Source of the DNA: Trachythela sp. YZ-2020
Lineage: Eukaryota; Cnidaria; Anthozoa; Malacalcyonacea; Clavulariidae
DNA: 64,000 nucleotides
Reading direction: 5' to 3'
Assembly: GCA_016169945.1 (NCBI GenBank)
Contig: JADLSH010000160.1
Coordinates: 247,138 to 311,137 of the forward strand
Position 1 is the stretch's first letter; each line of letters starts with the position of its first letter. Under the pieces are notes generated by a model. The model saw only the letters and a list, made by a program, of their open reading frames with translations, ran no database searches and had not been told where the DNA came from. This document shows, in pieces, positions 13,440 to 25,100 of the stretch. The position numbers and the translations under genes were made by a program.

Positions 13440-14350
13440 GATCCCCGTTAAATTCCGGAACTTACCCTCCAGAACGGCAGTTCAAGTTTAAGCCTGTCAC
13501 TTGTTCCGAAATTCAACGTGTTATTATGGCCATGCTAAAAAACAAGTCACCAAGTCTAGGCAAGATAATATGTATGCGAGTTTTCAGTGATTGCCTGCCT
13601 GTCATTTTGGACCCTCTCACGGACTTAATCAATTGTTCTTCAATGTTCGTTCACCGATCCATGGAAAAAAGGTTTGTGATAGAACCGTCCTAGACCAGCG
13701 ATTCGCTCGCGAGCGAATATCGTCACACCAAAGCGGTAATAGAAAACGCCATTCTACAGAGACATTATTAAACATCTTATGCCTCCGCACAAAAATTTGC
13801 TTTGCTCAGATGAGAGCTCTGATTCTTTGTGTGCGAGGTTCCCGGAGCCCGTGGCATAGACCAACTTTGAATGCTACAGGCATTGAGTTAGGCAACTTAG
13901 ATTCAGACATAAACTGAAAACACTCGAACAGACATTTTTGAAATTCAAAATTTTATTTTTAAATGTAAATATAGTTTTTATTGGGTTTGTATTTCATGAT
14001 TCTTAAAATTAAGAAGTAATTAAATTTAAAAATTTTTGATTGTAACATAAAAATAATTAGTGACATAATGTTAGAAGACATTAATAAAAAAAGGTAACAG
14101 CATTAATCCTATTGGATTTATCTAAGGTTTTTGACATCGTCAATTATTAAATTATATTTCACAAGTTGAGACGAGTCCGAGCTTCCCTAGCGGTCAAATG
14201 ATTTGAGAGCTATTTGTCCGGCAGATCGCAGTATGTACGAATAGGATCAACTCTTTCATCAAGCCTCCCAACAACCTATGGTGTGCTTCAGGGCATTATC
14301 TTGTCGCCATTTTTTTTAATTTTTATGAATGATCTACAAGCAGCCACTTT
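13440..14350 (+). pseudogene. Second decayed LINE reverse transcriptase
   Basis: Fragments of a different non-LTR reverse transcriptase: EIQRVIMAMLKNKSP and DPLTDLINCS near 13510-13640, GNRKRHSTETLLN near 13735, LILLDLSKVFDIVN (motif A) at about 14105, and GVLQGIILSPFFLIFMNDL (motif B) at about 14280. Two stops, several frameshifts and an AT-rich insertion (about 13780-14095) interrupt it. It follows the first LINE directly in the same orientation. Confidence 0.75.
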
Positions 14351-15913
14351 TTCAAGTAACCTTTAACAATTTTTAAGGGGATTTTTTTCAAAGCAGAAAT
14401 ACTGTTTAACTTTCGCTTTTCTAACAATGTCAATGACAATGCATATATAAACAGTAGGCCCTACCGTTGTTTACGTTCACACTTCAAACGTAATTATTTA
14501 TATCGCAGAAAATCAGAATTTACGTATACATTATATCCCATCAATTGAAGGTGTACTGTAGGCTTTGCAGCACGTTTGTATGATCCCGTTTTATATCATA
14601 GAGGTTATAACATAAATCGGATACTATATATAGTCTACACTGTTTTGATAGTTCATAATACAGATTACAGATCGAATACATGCAGTATACTATATATATC
14701 CAGCCATCGACTTGCACAAGTTTATTGACATTGGCATTGCCCCTATAGTTCATAAGGCTATAGTTGTATTTGAAATAATATAGCCTTTAAACTGCTACCA
14801 CATTTACCTTCCTTATCATTTATATAATCTGCAAACTCGCATTTGAGATACAGTCTTTAAATATTTTGTCACAATCATATTCTCGAAAACAAATGTCAAA
14901 TAATAATGCTCGGGAAGCGAAAATAAGTGAATTTCTACAATCCTTCCCGTTGATTATCCAGTACTGAAGGCAAGTTGGTAAGTCAGTTATAATGACTGAT
15001 TTCTCTCCGGTTCATCGACATACTTATATAGTACTATATATTGATAATTTGATATAATGATGTTCTTGTCGCTAGACTCGCTACACGGCACGTGTACGAA
15101 TCTGCAGTCACCTCGCGGCCCCTCGCCTTTAATATTGTATCTTAAACTATGTCTAATATCAACTCTATTTTGTTTTATGTTATATAAATTATATATATAG
15201 ACTACGTGATAAAAAATACATGAATGCATCAACCCCTCGCCTTTAATATTGTATCTTAAACTATGTCTAATATCAACTCTATTTTGTTTTATGTTAGTAT
15301 GCAAAAAAAAGCCACTCACATTTATGAAAAAGTGCATTTGAAATATGTTTCATTACAATTGGAAAACTGAAAGATGTTGTCATATATATTTACAATAACT
15401 CAATCAGTTTATATCTATTTTTATCATTATTTACCACACAAAGCACCCGCATGTAGCGTTTTTCAGCATGGTGGAAAAAACGGAGTGCGCCCGTATGTGG
15501 CCATAAAGTGGAAAACGTGGTGTCTGTTAGAAATGCATTAAACTGTCGTTGTACGTCAGTAAGTCGCCATTGACGCCATATAGTCTAGCCAACATGCAGT
15601 TAACAGTACCAGAAGCCAATTTTGAAAATATAAGACAAAAACAATAACAACTACACACTTTGCTACTTTGCAAAATTTAGGTTTATAGTCTAAGCTATGG
15701 ATCGAAAGAGGTCTACAGATAATAGTTCGTCGAAAAAGCCTTGTTTCAATCCATCCATTAGATTTCTCAATATGTTTATTTTGGGACTTTGTTTCGCCCT
15801 AAAAGCACAGAATAGGCCAGGGTATGCTGATTAGTCGCTGGGGATCGCAGAGACTATAGGTTTCGGCTCGCAATGGCATTTTTTTCTTCGTCGCTGGACA
15901 CAAAATGCACCTA
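14351..15913. other. Non-coding stretch with a 65-bp direct repeat
   Basis: A 65-bp segment starting CCCCTCGCCTTTAATATTG occurs at about 15118-15180 and again at 15233-15297. Between the copies lies TATATATAGACTACGTGATA, which also occurs near 20262, suggesting a dispersed element. No exon is supported. Confidence 0.5.
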
Positions 15914-18900
15914 CACTGTTAATTTCAAGGAGTTATTTTAACTCCAAAAGTGGAGTAAAAAAAAAAGGTACAGAATGACTCCTTTTCTGGAGTAAATTTT
16001 ACTCCAGTTTTTTAACTCCAATTTTGGAGTAAATTGTACTCCATAAGTGGAGTGAAATTTACTCCAGTAGGAGTAAAAACTAGTCTAAGAATGGAGTAAA
16101 AATTACTCCAGAAATGGAGTTAAAAAACTGGAGTAAAGTTTACTCCACAAAAGGAGTCATTCTGTACCTTTTCCCTTTACTCCAATTTGGGAGTCAAAAT
16201 AACTCCTATAGATTAGAGTAAGGAAGGGCTCTTAATTAAAGTTAGAAATCAATAAAAACATTTTAAGGTCAAAATAATATATTTTCTCAGCAAAATATGA
16301 TATACACAACAGGCATGCAATTTGCTCTAGTTATTTACATTGTTAGGCTCGACATCATTCTTCGAATGATATCATGGTTATAACATGCTTGTAGTGTTCA
16401 CAGCATTATCATAATGTTATGTGGGTCAATTGGTAGAATTTTAGTACTAAACAAGTTGTATACCACTAGTTGGCCACTCATCTCCTTGCTTTGCTTGGTA
16501 TTCCATATATTATGTTCTCCAACAAATGAATAACATTTCCAATATTGACAATGAAGTAGGATGCCATGATATTGACTTGATTATAGTGGTAGTATTAAAC
16601 TTCAATCAACTTCAGCATCAGGATATTACTGTATGAATTCATTAAAACAATCCCTAAGAAAAAATATAAGGTTAATAAAACAGCAGCAGAAGATTATTGG
16701 TTAGCCACAAATAATTTGAAAAATCTCAAGCACTTATATTGATTTGTGAGCTAATGAATCAGCAAACATTTATTAAACAAACTATACTGACACATGGGCT
16801 TTGACAATAGGGAGGCACTGAATAGTTGAAACAGATCTGACCTGATTATCCGGCCGGATACTGCATATAGTTCATATGACATCTAGTGGGCGAGCCAGCT
16901 GTAGCCTGCATAGCAGACCATCTTGGAGCAGAAAGAGGAACGAGGGTCTTAGATGTAATACCCGGCTTTCATGTTTACTCTTTCAGCTTCAATGAGGGCT
17001 TGCTTTACAGGCTAAGGCAGCTGCGAAGATTAAGCCTCACATAAGTTTCCGACATCAATGATTTCAATGATGCAACTATAGGTCCCTGGCAGGAATTGAA
17101 TCTGCGGCCCTGCGATTCCGGTGCAGCGCTCTAACCAACTGAGCTACAGAGTCCAGTTGTCAAGCTCTAACCACAAGTTCATGTATATATACTAGGGTAC
17201 TGCCATGTTAAGTTGTGGGTAAATATCTAGATTTTGTTGGCATCTCACTCGATAGAATAATAATTGAAGGGTTTTGTAGATGGAAAATTATTGAGTGTAA
17301 ATTATATAAATTTATTACACCTAACCAGGAACAGCTGCGAAAAATGCAACTATAGGTCCATGGCAGGAATTGAACCTGCGGCCCTGCGATTCCGATGCAG
17401 CGCTCTAACCAACTGAGCTACAGAGTCCAGTTGTCGAGCTCTAACCACAAGTTCATGTATATATACTAGGGTACTGCCATGTTAAGTTGTGGGTAAATAT
17501 CTAGATTTTGTTGGCATCTCACCCTATAGAATAATAATTGAAGGGTTTTGTAGATGGAAAATTATTGAGTGTAAATTATATACAATGGACAACTGGACTC
17601 TGTAGCTCAGTTGGTTAGAGAGCTGCACCAGAATCACAGGTCCGCAGGGACCTATAGTTGCATTCCTTCAATTCCTGCCAGGGACCTATAGTTGCATTTT
17701 TTGCAGCTGTTCCTGGTTAGGTCTAATAAATGTATATACTTTACACTCAATAATTTTCCATCTACAAAAACCTTCAATTCATATATTATATTTGGTATGA
17801 ATGTCAATATGGTATGCATATCAACCTGGTGAATATTTTAAGCAATATCACCTAAGCCGTGTCATTTTCAAATACAGCATGCTTCGTGACCATGCAGTGT
17901 TTTCCTTAACCGAGGTAACATAACTGTGTCAGTAGCATCACCCTAAATCATGTAAACCCTTGCTTTCTATGACTCTCTTGGTCACTAACCCTGCTAAAGG
18001 AAATCCTATCTATCTCCATGTATAAAGCAAGGTCATGTTATTACAAAAATATTCTCAAATATATAATGAATTAACTTCAATTTTATGCAAAAATCATCTA
18101 CTATTAAAAATTATTACATATACAGATTAGTTCCAGTAGATCACTGGTTATAAAACAATTTGAATACCTAACTATTCGCCATACGAATACTAAATCTTAT
18201 ATACAAATTAAAATGGCAACAAAACATGGGAATATTCGTCTTACCTTCAGGCACTTTAACCGCGTTTGTCTTTACACAGCAGCGGCAGCACTCCTCAATC
18301 AGACCGTCAATTGCCTAAATCAAAATTTGGGAAACAATAAACTAAGTTATATACTTCTGCTAGAAGAAATTACTCGAACATTTACTGTATGCAACTCAAG
18401 ACGATTTCATTTTGACCTCAGTGCGTCGAAGTGATTTGTATACAGTCTTCAATAGAAAATATAACCACCTATCGAGTAAATAATCGTACACAAAATAGCA
18501 AATAACAATAAACATACCTTCGCAACAAAGTCCGTGTAATTTGTCCGGTTTTCGTGAATATATATAAAAGAAAATTTGGGTAAAACTCTCCTCTCCTTGA
18601 ACTTTTGTAGCAAAATATTAAAAATATCGAATTTGGCGCATGATGTGAATATAGAATCAAATTACTATAACACGTGATACATCCCCAACGCGTTGATTGG
18701 TGCAGACACGAGTGTTTCCACTTGTTTAGTTAACAGAGGGAAGCATTCTTCTCAGCAGAAAAAATATCAATCCAATCCAAAAATGTAAATAAATCCTTTG
18801 ACTTTGAGTGAATATAACGAGAAAAGTACGTTGGCGATTCTCGACAGACCCGGCTTCGATTACCGCTCGCGGTTGAACAGTAAAGAATGTATAAAGCCAA

Positions 18901-19394
18901 TGCATAATACAGCATTCCGCCATTCCCACTTGGCGACGTTACCGGAGCTAAATTTTATTTTATTTAATTGATTTAATAATAATATTAATAATAATAATAC
19001 TTCGTCAGCTAATTAAATAGCAGGTACTTCTTGCTTCTTAATTTTGTATCACTAGCAAATATCTTAACTAGTCCCTACGCCCAGTGAAAGAATCTCATAA
19101 TGTTGGAGTTAAATAACTTTGGCCGCGGTAAAATTCAGGAGTTAAAACGACTCCTAGAGTAATATTAAGGAGTAAAAATTACTCCATTATTTCTACTCCT
19201 TTGCTGGAGTAAGTTTTACTCCTTCAGTGGAGTTAAAATGACTCCCAGTGGAGTAAATTCTGGAATGCGTACCGAAATGGAGTAGTTTTAACTCCATTTT
19301 TGGAGTAGATTTTACTCCAAAATTTTTACTCTCCCACAAGGAGTAATTTTAACTCCTATGACGGAGTTAAAATAACTCCTTGAAATTAACAGTG
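15914..19394. mobile_element. 3.5-kb TIR transposon with GGAGTAAA arms
   Basis: The ends are a perfect inverted repeat of at least 32 bp starting CACTGTTAATTTCAAGGAGT, flanked by TA on both sides (15912-15913 and 19395-19396), a TA target duplication as in Tc1/mariner-like elements. Both arms, about 300 bp each, are built of alternating GGAGTAAA and TTTACTCC units. The interior has no transposase motif that I can find; it holds three tRNA-like heads and AT-rich filler, so it appears non-autonomous. The 73-codon frame at 18213 has no recognisable relative. Confidence 0.8.
17071..17775. repeat. tRNA-like heads in a tandem plus inverted array
   Basis: Three copies of a tRNA-like unit. Two on the minus strand (heads at 17077-17155 and 17350-17430) are about 273 bp apart in tandem; one on the plus strand (17595-17690) is inverted. 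Each reads GGACTCTGTAGCTCAG ... GTTAGAGCGCTGC ... with a B-box-like TTCAATTCCTGCC and a CAGGGACCTATAGTTGCA 3' flank. The acceptor arms do not pair properly, so these are not working tRNA genes; they resemble SINE heads. Confidence 0.75.
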
Positions 19395-19817
19395 TACGTC
19401 AATTTTTCGACGTCACCAAAAATTACCATCAATAACCCAAATTTTCTGCAACTTTACTCCCACTTTAGACCTTAATATCCAAACGTTTATCCCTAAATAT
19501 CCCATACACACAGCAGACTTCACCACGCCATGTGCCATGCAAGAAGATAAACAATGTGGGAATTTCTATAATTTTAGAATCCATATCTTTAAATTCTCGG
19601 TTTTTCAAAGCTCGTGCTACTATAATGCTTTGTACATCTAAAAGAGCGTGAAAATGTGCACAACATAGTCGAATTTCGACCCAATCGTGCGCTTGGATTT
19701 TGTGCAAATTGCTTCTGAATATATAACTCTAAAACTCTAAACTAAAGCGGTAGTGTAACAAGATGTAAACATGCACAATTGTAGTTTGAATATATCTCCA
19801 AATTGTCCACTCTTCTA

Positions 19818-20066
19818 CAATCACTTTCAAAAGTTGTTGGGACACCTGCAGTTTTAGATCATAGGTCAATCTGTACATAGTAACATATATTAATCCCCTT
19901 CCTCCCATCCCTCCCCAATCAATATTGGTTTCCCAATTATAAGACCATACCGTATCAAATATCATAATATTTTGGACACAACATGGAATAGGGGGCTGGG
20001 GAGATCGAAGTTTGTCAATATAATGGATATTTGGGGCATCTGTCACAACACATTTGAAAAGGATTG
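19818..20066. mobile_element. 250-bp TA-flanked MITE, copy 1
   Basis: Imperfect inverted ends (CAATCACTTTCAAAAGTTG / CAATCCTTTTCAAATGTG) are flanked by TA on each side. A second copy is at 29880-30129. The pattern fits a mariner-type non-autonomous element. The 105-codon frame read from it is an artefact shared by the two copies. Confidence 0.75.
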
Positions 20067-20639
20067 TAGGTCTGTACTACCTCTATAAATCGGAATGATA
20101 TCATCCTCGAGCTATAAAACTGATATCACCTCATCCCTCATAACCTATACATATTCATAATTATAATCTTGATGAAACTATAGCAATCTCAAATACTTAA
20201 ATCAATGGGCTATGTAAATAGTTTACGAGAACGGAGCGAAAGAATGGTGAATATATATAAATTATATATATAGACTACGTGATAAAAAGTGCATGAGGTC
20301 GATTTCGCATTTTTGTATCTGCGAATGCAGATATATTGCCATCGCGCTGTTATCAGTTACCCATCACTGATCTGAAAATATAGTACCTGGATCGAGCTTC
20401 TATACATATGAAAATTGAAGCCATATGGAGTGACCACCAATGGCCGTCGTAAGTCGAAGCAATTTGAAGGAAGTATTTTCAATTTTTGGGAGGGAAGGGA
20501 GTATTGGAAAATCCTCTGCTAAATTCTCATTTATCTTGTTTTGAAGACTATTTGTTTGTATTATTTCCCGACTCTTGAGTACAAAACAATGTACAAAAAT
20601 ATTTTTGAAGAAAGTTTTCTCCCGGCCAAAACTCGCGCA

Positions 20640-20800
20640 TGCGCATAAAGTAGAAAACCGTCCATGACGTAGGGTCCAAGACATAATGGAGGACGACTTT
20701 ACATTCCGCTATGTTGTCACATACCGGGTGTAAATATCCGAGCGGAATTAGTACCCTCGCACGGCGTTTCGCGCCGGCTCGGGGATTATTCAATTATTTA
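20640..20800. repeat. Dispersed repeat with GGAATTAGTACCCT core
   Basis: The stretch with ATATCCGAGCGGAATTAGTA and the palindrome-like GGCGTTTCGCGCCGG recurs inverted at 33642-33800, and a short version lies at about 55795-55840. Probably fragments of one transposon family. Confidence 0.65.
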
Positions 20801-20929
20801 TTTTCGATATAAATATACGTAGATTTTTAACCTTTTATAAAATATTCTGTAAACCTTACTAATTCCGTTTTTGCGGTAAAAATAAGGTATTTAATAAACG
20901 ATCTATCAATCATCTATCCATATGCAAGG

Positions 20930-21145
20930 TCGTATTTATCATCGGAATATTTTCCCTTGGTAAGGATGTGTATCAGCAGAGTATTTTTTGTATATAGCGT
21001 CGTATATGTACTACCGGAATTATTCCTATACTAAGTAAGGCCGTTTGTATCACCAGAATTTTTTTCAATATAGGCTCGTATGTTTGACCGGAATTTTTTT
21101 CCTATATAAGCTCGAGTGTTTTGTCGGATTTTAACGCAAGTATGT
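20930..21145. repeat. Diverged tandem repeat, about 55-bp unit
   Basis: Four degenerate units each containing CCGGAATTNTTTCCTATA followed by a TNGTATGTNTGNCC-like segment. It is followed by an (AAAAT)n tract at 21359-21382. Confidence 0.5.
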
Positions 21146-21954
21146 TCACGTACTACGAATTATCTGAATTTTCCCCGGTGTATGTTATGATTATGTTCAG
21201 TTGCACAGATCCTTTTAGACTATTGAACTAGGTAGGTTACTAGCAAAGTTATAAATTATACTGATAATGTATGTTAGATGTGTTTAATTGTTAATGACAG
21301 GAATGTGAACTGTTTCCTCAATGACGCTCGGCTCTCTATTTCTGCCATTGTGTACCTATTAAAATAAAATAAAATAAAATATAGATATATTGTAAAATGT
21401 AACAGCGTAACAGCATGCAACAGCATTTCACGCATTCTGAGACGAGTTCCGAAGAAAAATAATAACCAAGAAAAATACTATTTTTATCGTTATTCCAGAT
21501 ATTGCACCTTCCTCCCCACTGTTCGGATTTACACTTTTTACAAGAACAGTTTGGGAGATCATTGGGGAAGCATAGACCCCCCTCCCTTTGGCTACGCCGC
21601 TGGCTATGTTATTTCAACTTTATGCCAATTATCAGCAGCACCGTTAAAACGAATTAGTCATAACCGATAATATTGACGAATAATATTTCTCAAAACAACC
21701 AAATATTGCTTAAAATAGCCCAACTTTTAGTTGTTTGAACCAATAAGATGTTGATTAAATAAGTGCATCTGATGCAGCCAATTTAAACGGATTATTTGAA
21801 CCAATCTGTTTTATTGGACAACGCTCTTCTTCGTCGGGGAAAAAAGTGGGGATAAATAATGCACAAGAAACTAATACAGTAGGTAATTGCGTAATTCGGG
21901 TAAATCACATCTTAGAGCGATGCTTTCGAGTTGCATTCATCCCTAAATCGTCTC

Positions 21955-22138
21955 TCATTCGATGCTTACGTGTTTCACAAAGGAAGGCTTTCTTGGCTCT
22001 GAAAATCCAATCAATCCGAATGAACCTCTATATTCGATCCGCGTAACAGTCTTTCCTGTTATCTTGGAGAGAGCCATGTATGCTTCCGGTGTCATTCTAT
22101 ATGCAGCTTCATCCCTTACAGCAGCGATGACGACTTTG
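21955..22138 (-). CDS. Exon 6: ILEI domain, last part
   Basis: Acceptor ATGTTTTAG|C enters in phase 2 and completes the codon opened by exon 5. The peptide reads KVVIAAVRDEAAYRM, then IEYRGSFGLIGFSEPRKPSF, matching the (I/V)xxAxxDEA and RxSxxLIG features of ILEI C-terminal halves. It may stop at TGA (21957-21955) after VKHVSIE, or splice at KH|GTAAGC (exon end 21970, phase 0) to an exon I do not see. Confidence 0.8.
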
Positions 22139-25100
22139 CTAAAACATGTTAAAAGTAATATTGTACCAGAAATTCAAAGTCTTCAATGAGAAAACGTCAT
22201 CCGTACTATCTGACGAGGAGATTTTCGCGATATTCCAAACACTTGTCGATTTCCAAGCGGAAAGAGTAATGATATATCACATGCTGAATACATGCGGACT
22301 ACACGTGAGAAAACACGCAGTCAGAAAGGAATGAAGAATGTCCTTATTCATAATGTCATTCCTTACTGTGCGTGAATATTGCTACCAGAATGCTTTGCGA
22401 GTATTTGCTATTATTTTCTATTAAAACGGTCGCAAAGCATTCTGGTGCTAGTGGTCACACTCCGTAACGAAACGTCTTAATGAATAATTCCTCATACTTT
22501 AGGATTGTTTCATACTACGTTTAGGTGGTAGAAACCATGTTAGCCATTATACCTTTCAGTTCTGGTTTGGCCGGAATGAATTCCTCGAATGTGTGGTTTT
22601 CCAATATTAATTTCCAGTTGCATGCGCATGAGAAGATTGCTTTCAGTTCGACCCTTCACAATGTGCTTCATGTAGTCATATTGAACTTATTACAGTAGTT
22701 AAGAGTAAAACTGAACCGTGTGTCCAGCATTTTCTTTATCTTACTTCACTTTTGAAGAGAGATGTTCCAAAAAAATGATCATCCTTTCCACATCGGCTTG
22801 GCTACCATATGTGTCAAACACAATTGATTCTTCAACATAACCTGCAAAAATTTCATTTACATGGACGTTACCCAGTATCTCTTCTTATTATGCCTCGCGT
22901 ATCCTCTAGCATTTTTCAGAAAATGCAGTTCCTTTTTTCTTCTTACGCAGACAAGATGTTTTGCATTTAATGTTTGACATACTGTATAGAAACAACATGG
23001 CTGAGTGGTACGTCCTTGATTGTTTTGGGGCAAAGCGTGTGCACCCTAGCCATGCTATCAAAGCTTATATAGGAATTTAGTACGTAAATATATCATTGTA
23101 CAATATGTCGGTGATGTTCTAGCATATGTATATTACCGAATTTTGTTTACCTACTGAGGTCAGTTGTATAAAGTCTTAACTAGCCACCATTCAACTACCC
23201 GTCTTGCAGTTGAATGGTAGTTAACTCCAACAATCAAATACGAAAACTTAGTATTACTTGTTTCAAATAAATTTATCTACAACCATAATATACATGTAAG
23301 CTATCCTTACCATTTTCGCCATCAACAACAACGAAGTTAAACCCACGACGATTTTTAGAGTAATCTTTACCGTTTATCTCAATAATGGCATGACCTTCAA
23401 TGTTAGTGGCTTCAACAAATCCACGACTGTTTACGGAGATATTCAAGTTTCCATCTGCAAGTTTGGATTAGATTCAATTTAATCAAACACCGTCAGTCGC
23501 TCATTAAATTTTCCGTGGGGGATCGTTTTACGAAGAGACGAGTTCTCAGAGAGACAGGAGAGAGGATGGGGAGTTGTTAATTTCACTGCAACACAATTAC
23601 TTCTGCTCTACCTTAATCTTTAATACGATATGTGATTTTCTTACGGTCGCTATGCCCGCGCGGGCGGAGAAAACATGTTTCAACTTGCGCTGTAGATCTC
23701 TAGCATTTGAGTTTCTGTCTGGTTTAACTGCTCGCGGACACGCATGAAAGTTGAACTAAATTCAATACTCTTGGCGTGCCCACGCAACTGCTTATGCACG
23801 GGTCTCAAATCGGCCGCTTTGCCTGCGTGGGCAAAAGGACCGTAACGAAAAAGGGCCTTTAAAACATCGACAAAGCGATTGACGATTCCATCTCTTGCCG
23901 AGTCTTTTGCTTATTGTAAGCTGTTGCTCAAACTATACCTATTTTTGTTGACATTTTGACGATGTTTTATGGAAATCTGTGTTGATACTTTGCCCCCTTT
24001 TATTTGTTAAAAAAATTCATTGATATGCTTTACACTTTTACTTGCCTTTATGTTGAAGTTTTAAGTAAAAATTCTACAATGATCCAGCTAGACCATTGAC
24101 AATTTCTAAAATTCGGTCATTCGCCAGATCACATTCTCCTTAAAATTGATTGTTTAGTTTGATTCTATCATTTTATTCATTTATTATGATTGGTTGTCTG
24201 CACTGAGTATATGATTGATTGAAAATTGATTCGATTTAAGCTCAAGGTTATGAAAGCAAAACTCAAACTAGTGCAACATGGGAATTAATCGCACTATTTT
24301 TTACCAACCAAGTTGCACGAAACACAATTGATTTCAAAATGAACATAATAAACGATTTAATACAGGATTTACGACCGTATTAGTGGAACATGGAATATGA
24401 AAGAAATTTCAATAGGATGCATGTTGTCTCTTTTAAAGTTATTTATTTTTTGAAGTCAAAGGTCCAAGAGAACCCAGTTCCGCTGAAATGTTGCCACTAT
24501 GTTCTAACACTGTTAGATTTTCACTGATGTTCTAGATGGAAAATAATCCCTTGAATTAGATAAAAGGTCTTTGTAAATGCAGTTTATCTAATTCTCGTCA
24601 GTGTGTATGCGAAATGCATACATTAAAGCTATTTGAAATACAAGAACTCGAATTCTTTATTATTATGGTCTTAAGACATATGAAGTGCAACTATAACTCC
24701 AAAATAATTGTTGAACAGCTGTTTCAAATCACTATATATACTGATTTTCGTGCACAAAATTATTATATACCTGTACATTGTCTTCTCGCATTATTGTCAT
24801 ATGTACACGAGCAGTTTTCTTTGAGACAAAATCCATCTTCGCAAGTAAGACAATCACAAATCCGGGGCTGAAAGAGTACAACAAATAGCTATATCGCTGT
24901 AAAAAATCTTCGCAAGTGTTTTTTGGCAAATTCATGAAAAATGTTTGAGATTTGCTTTTAATCAGATTTCGTCAATTTCAAAGTTAAGGTTACGTCCATG
25001 TATAATCTTGTATACCTTGTATACAAATGCATAGTGCATTTACAAGCCCTTGTGTTCGTATATAAGCCTGCATATCGTAAGGAAACGCAACGAATTTATT

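Noticed and set aside
17077..17690. tRNA genes
   Set aside because: A- and B-box-like sequences are present but the acceptor and anticodon stems do not pair properly; they repeat as part of a transposon.
19729..20046. 105-codon minus-strand frame related to one at 29873-30160
   Set aside because: The shared part is a 250-bp MITE with TA duplications, so similarity reflects the transposon and not a protein.
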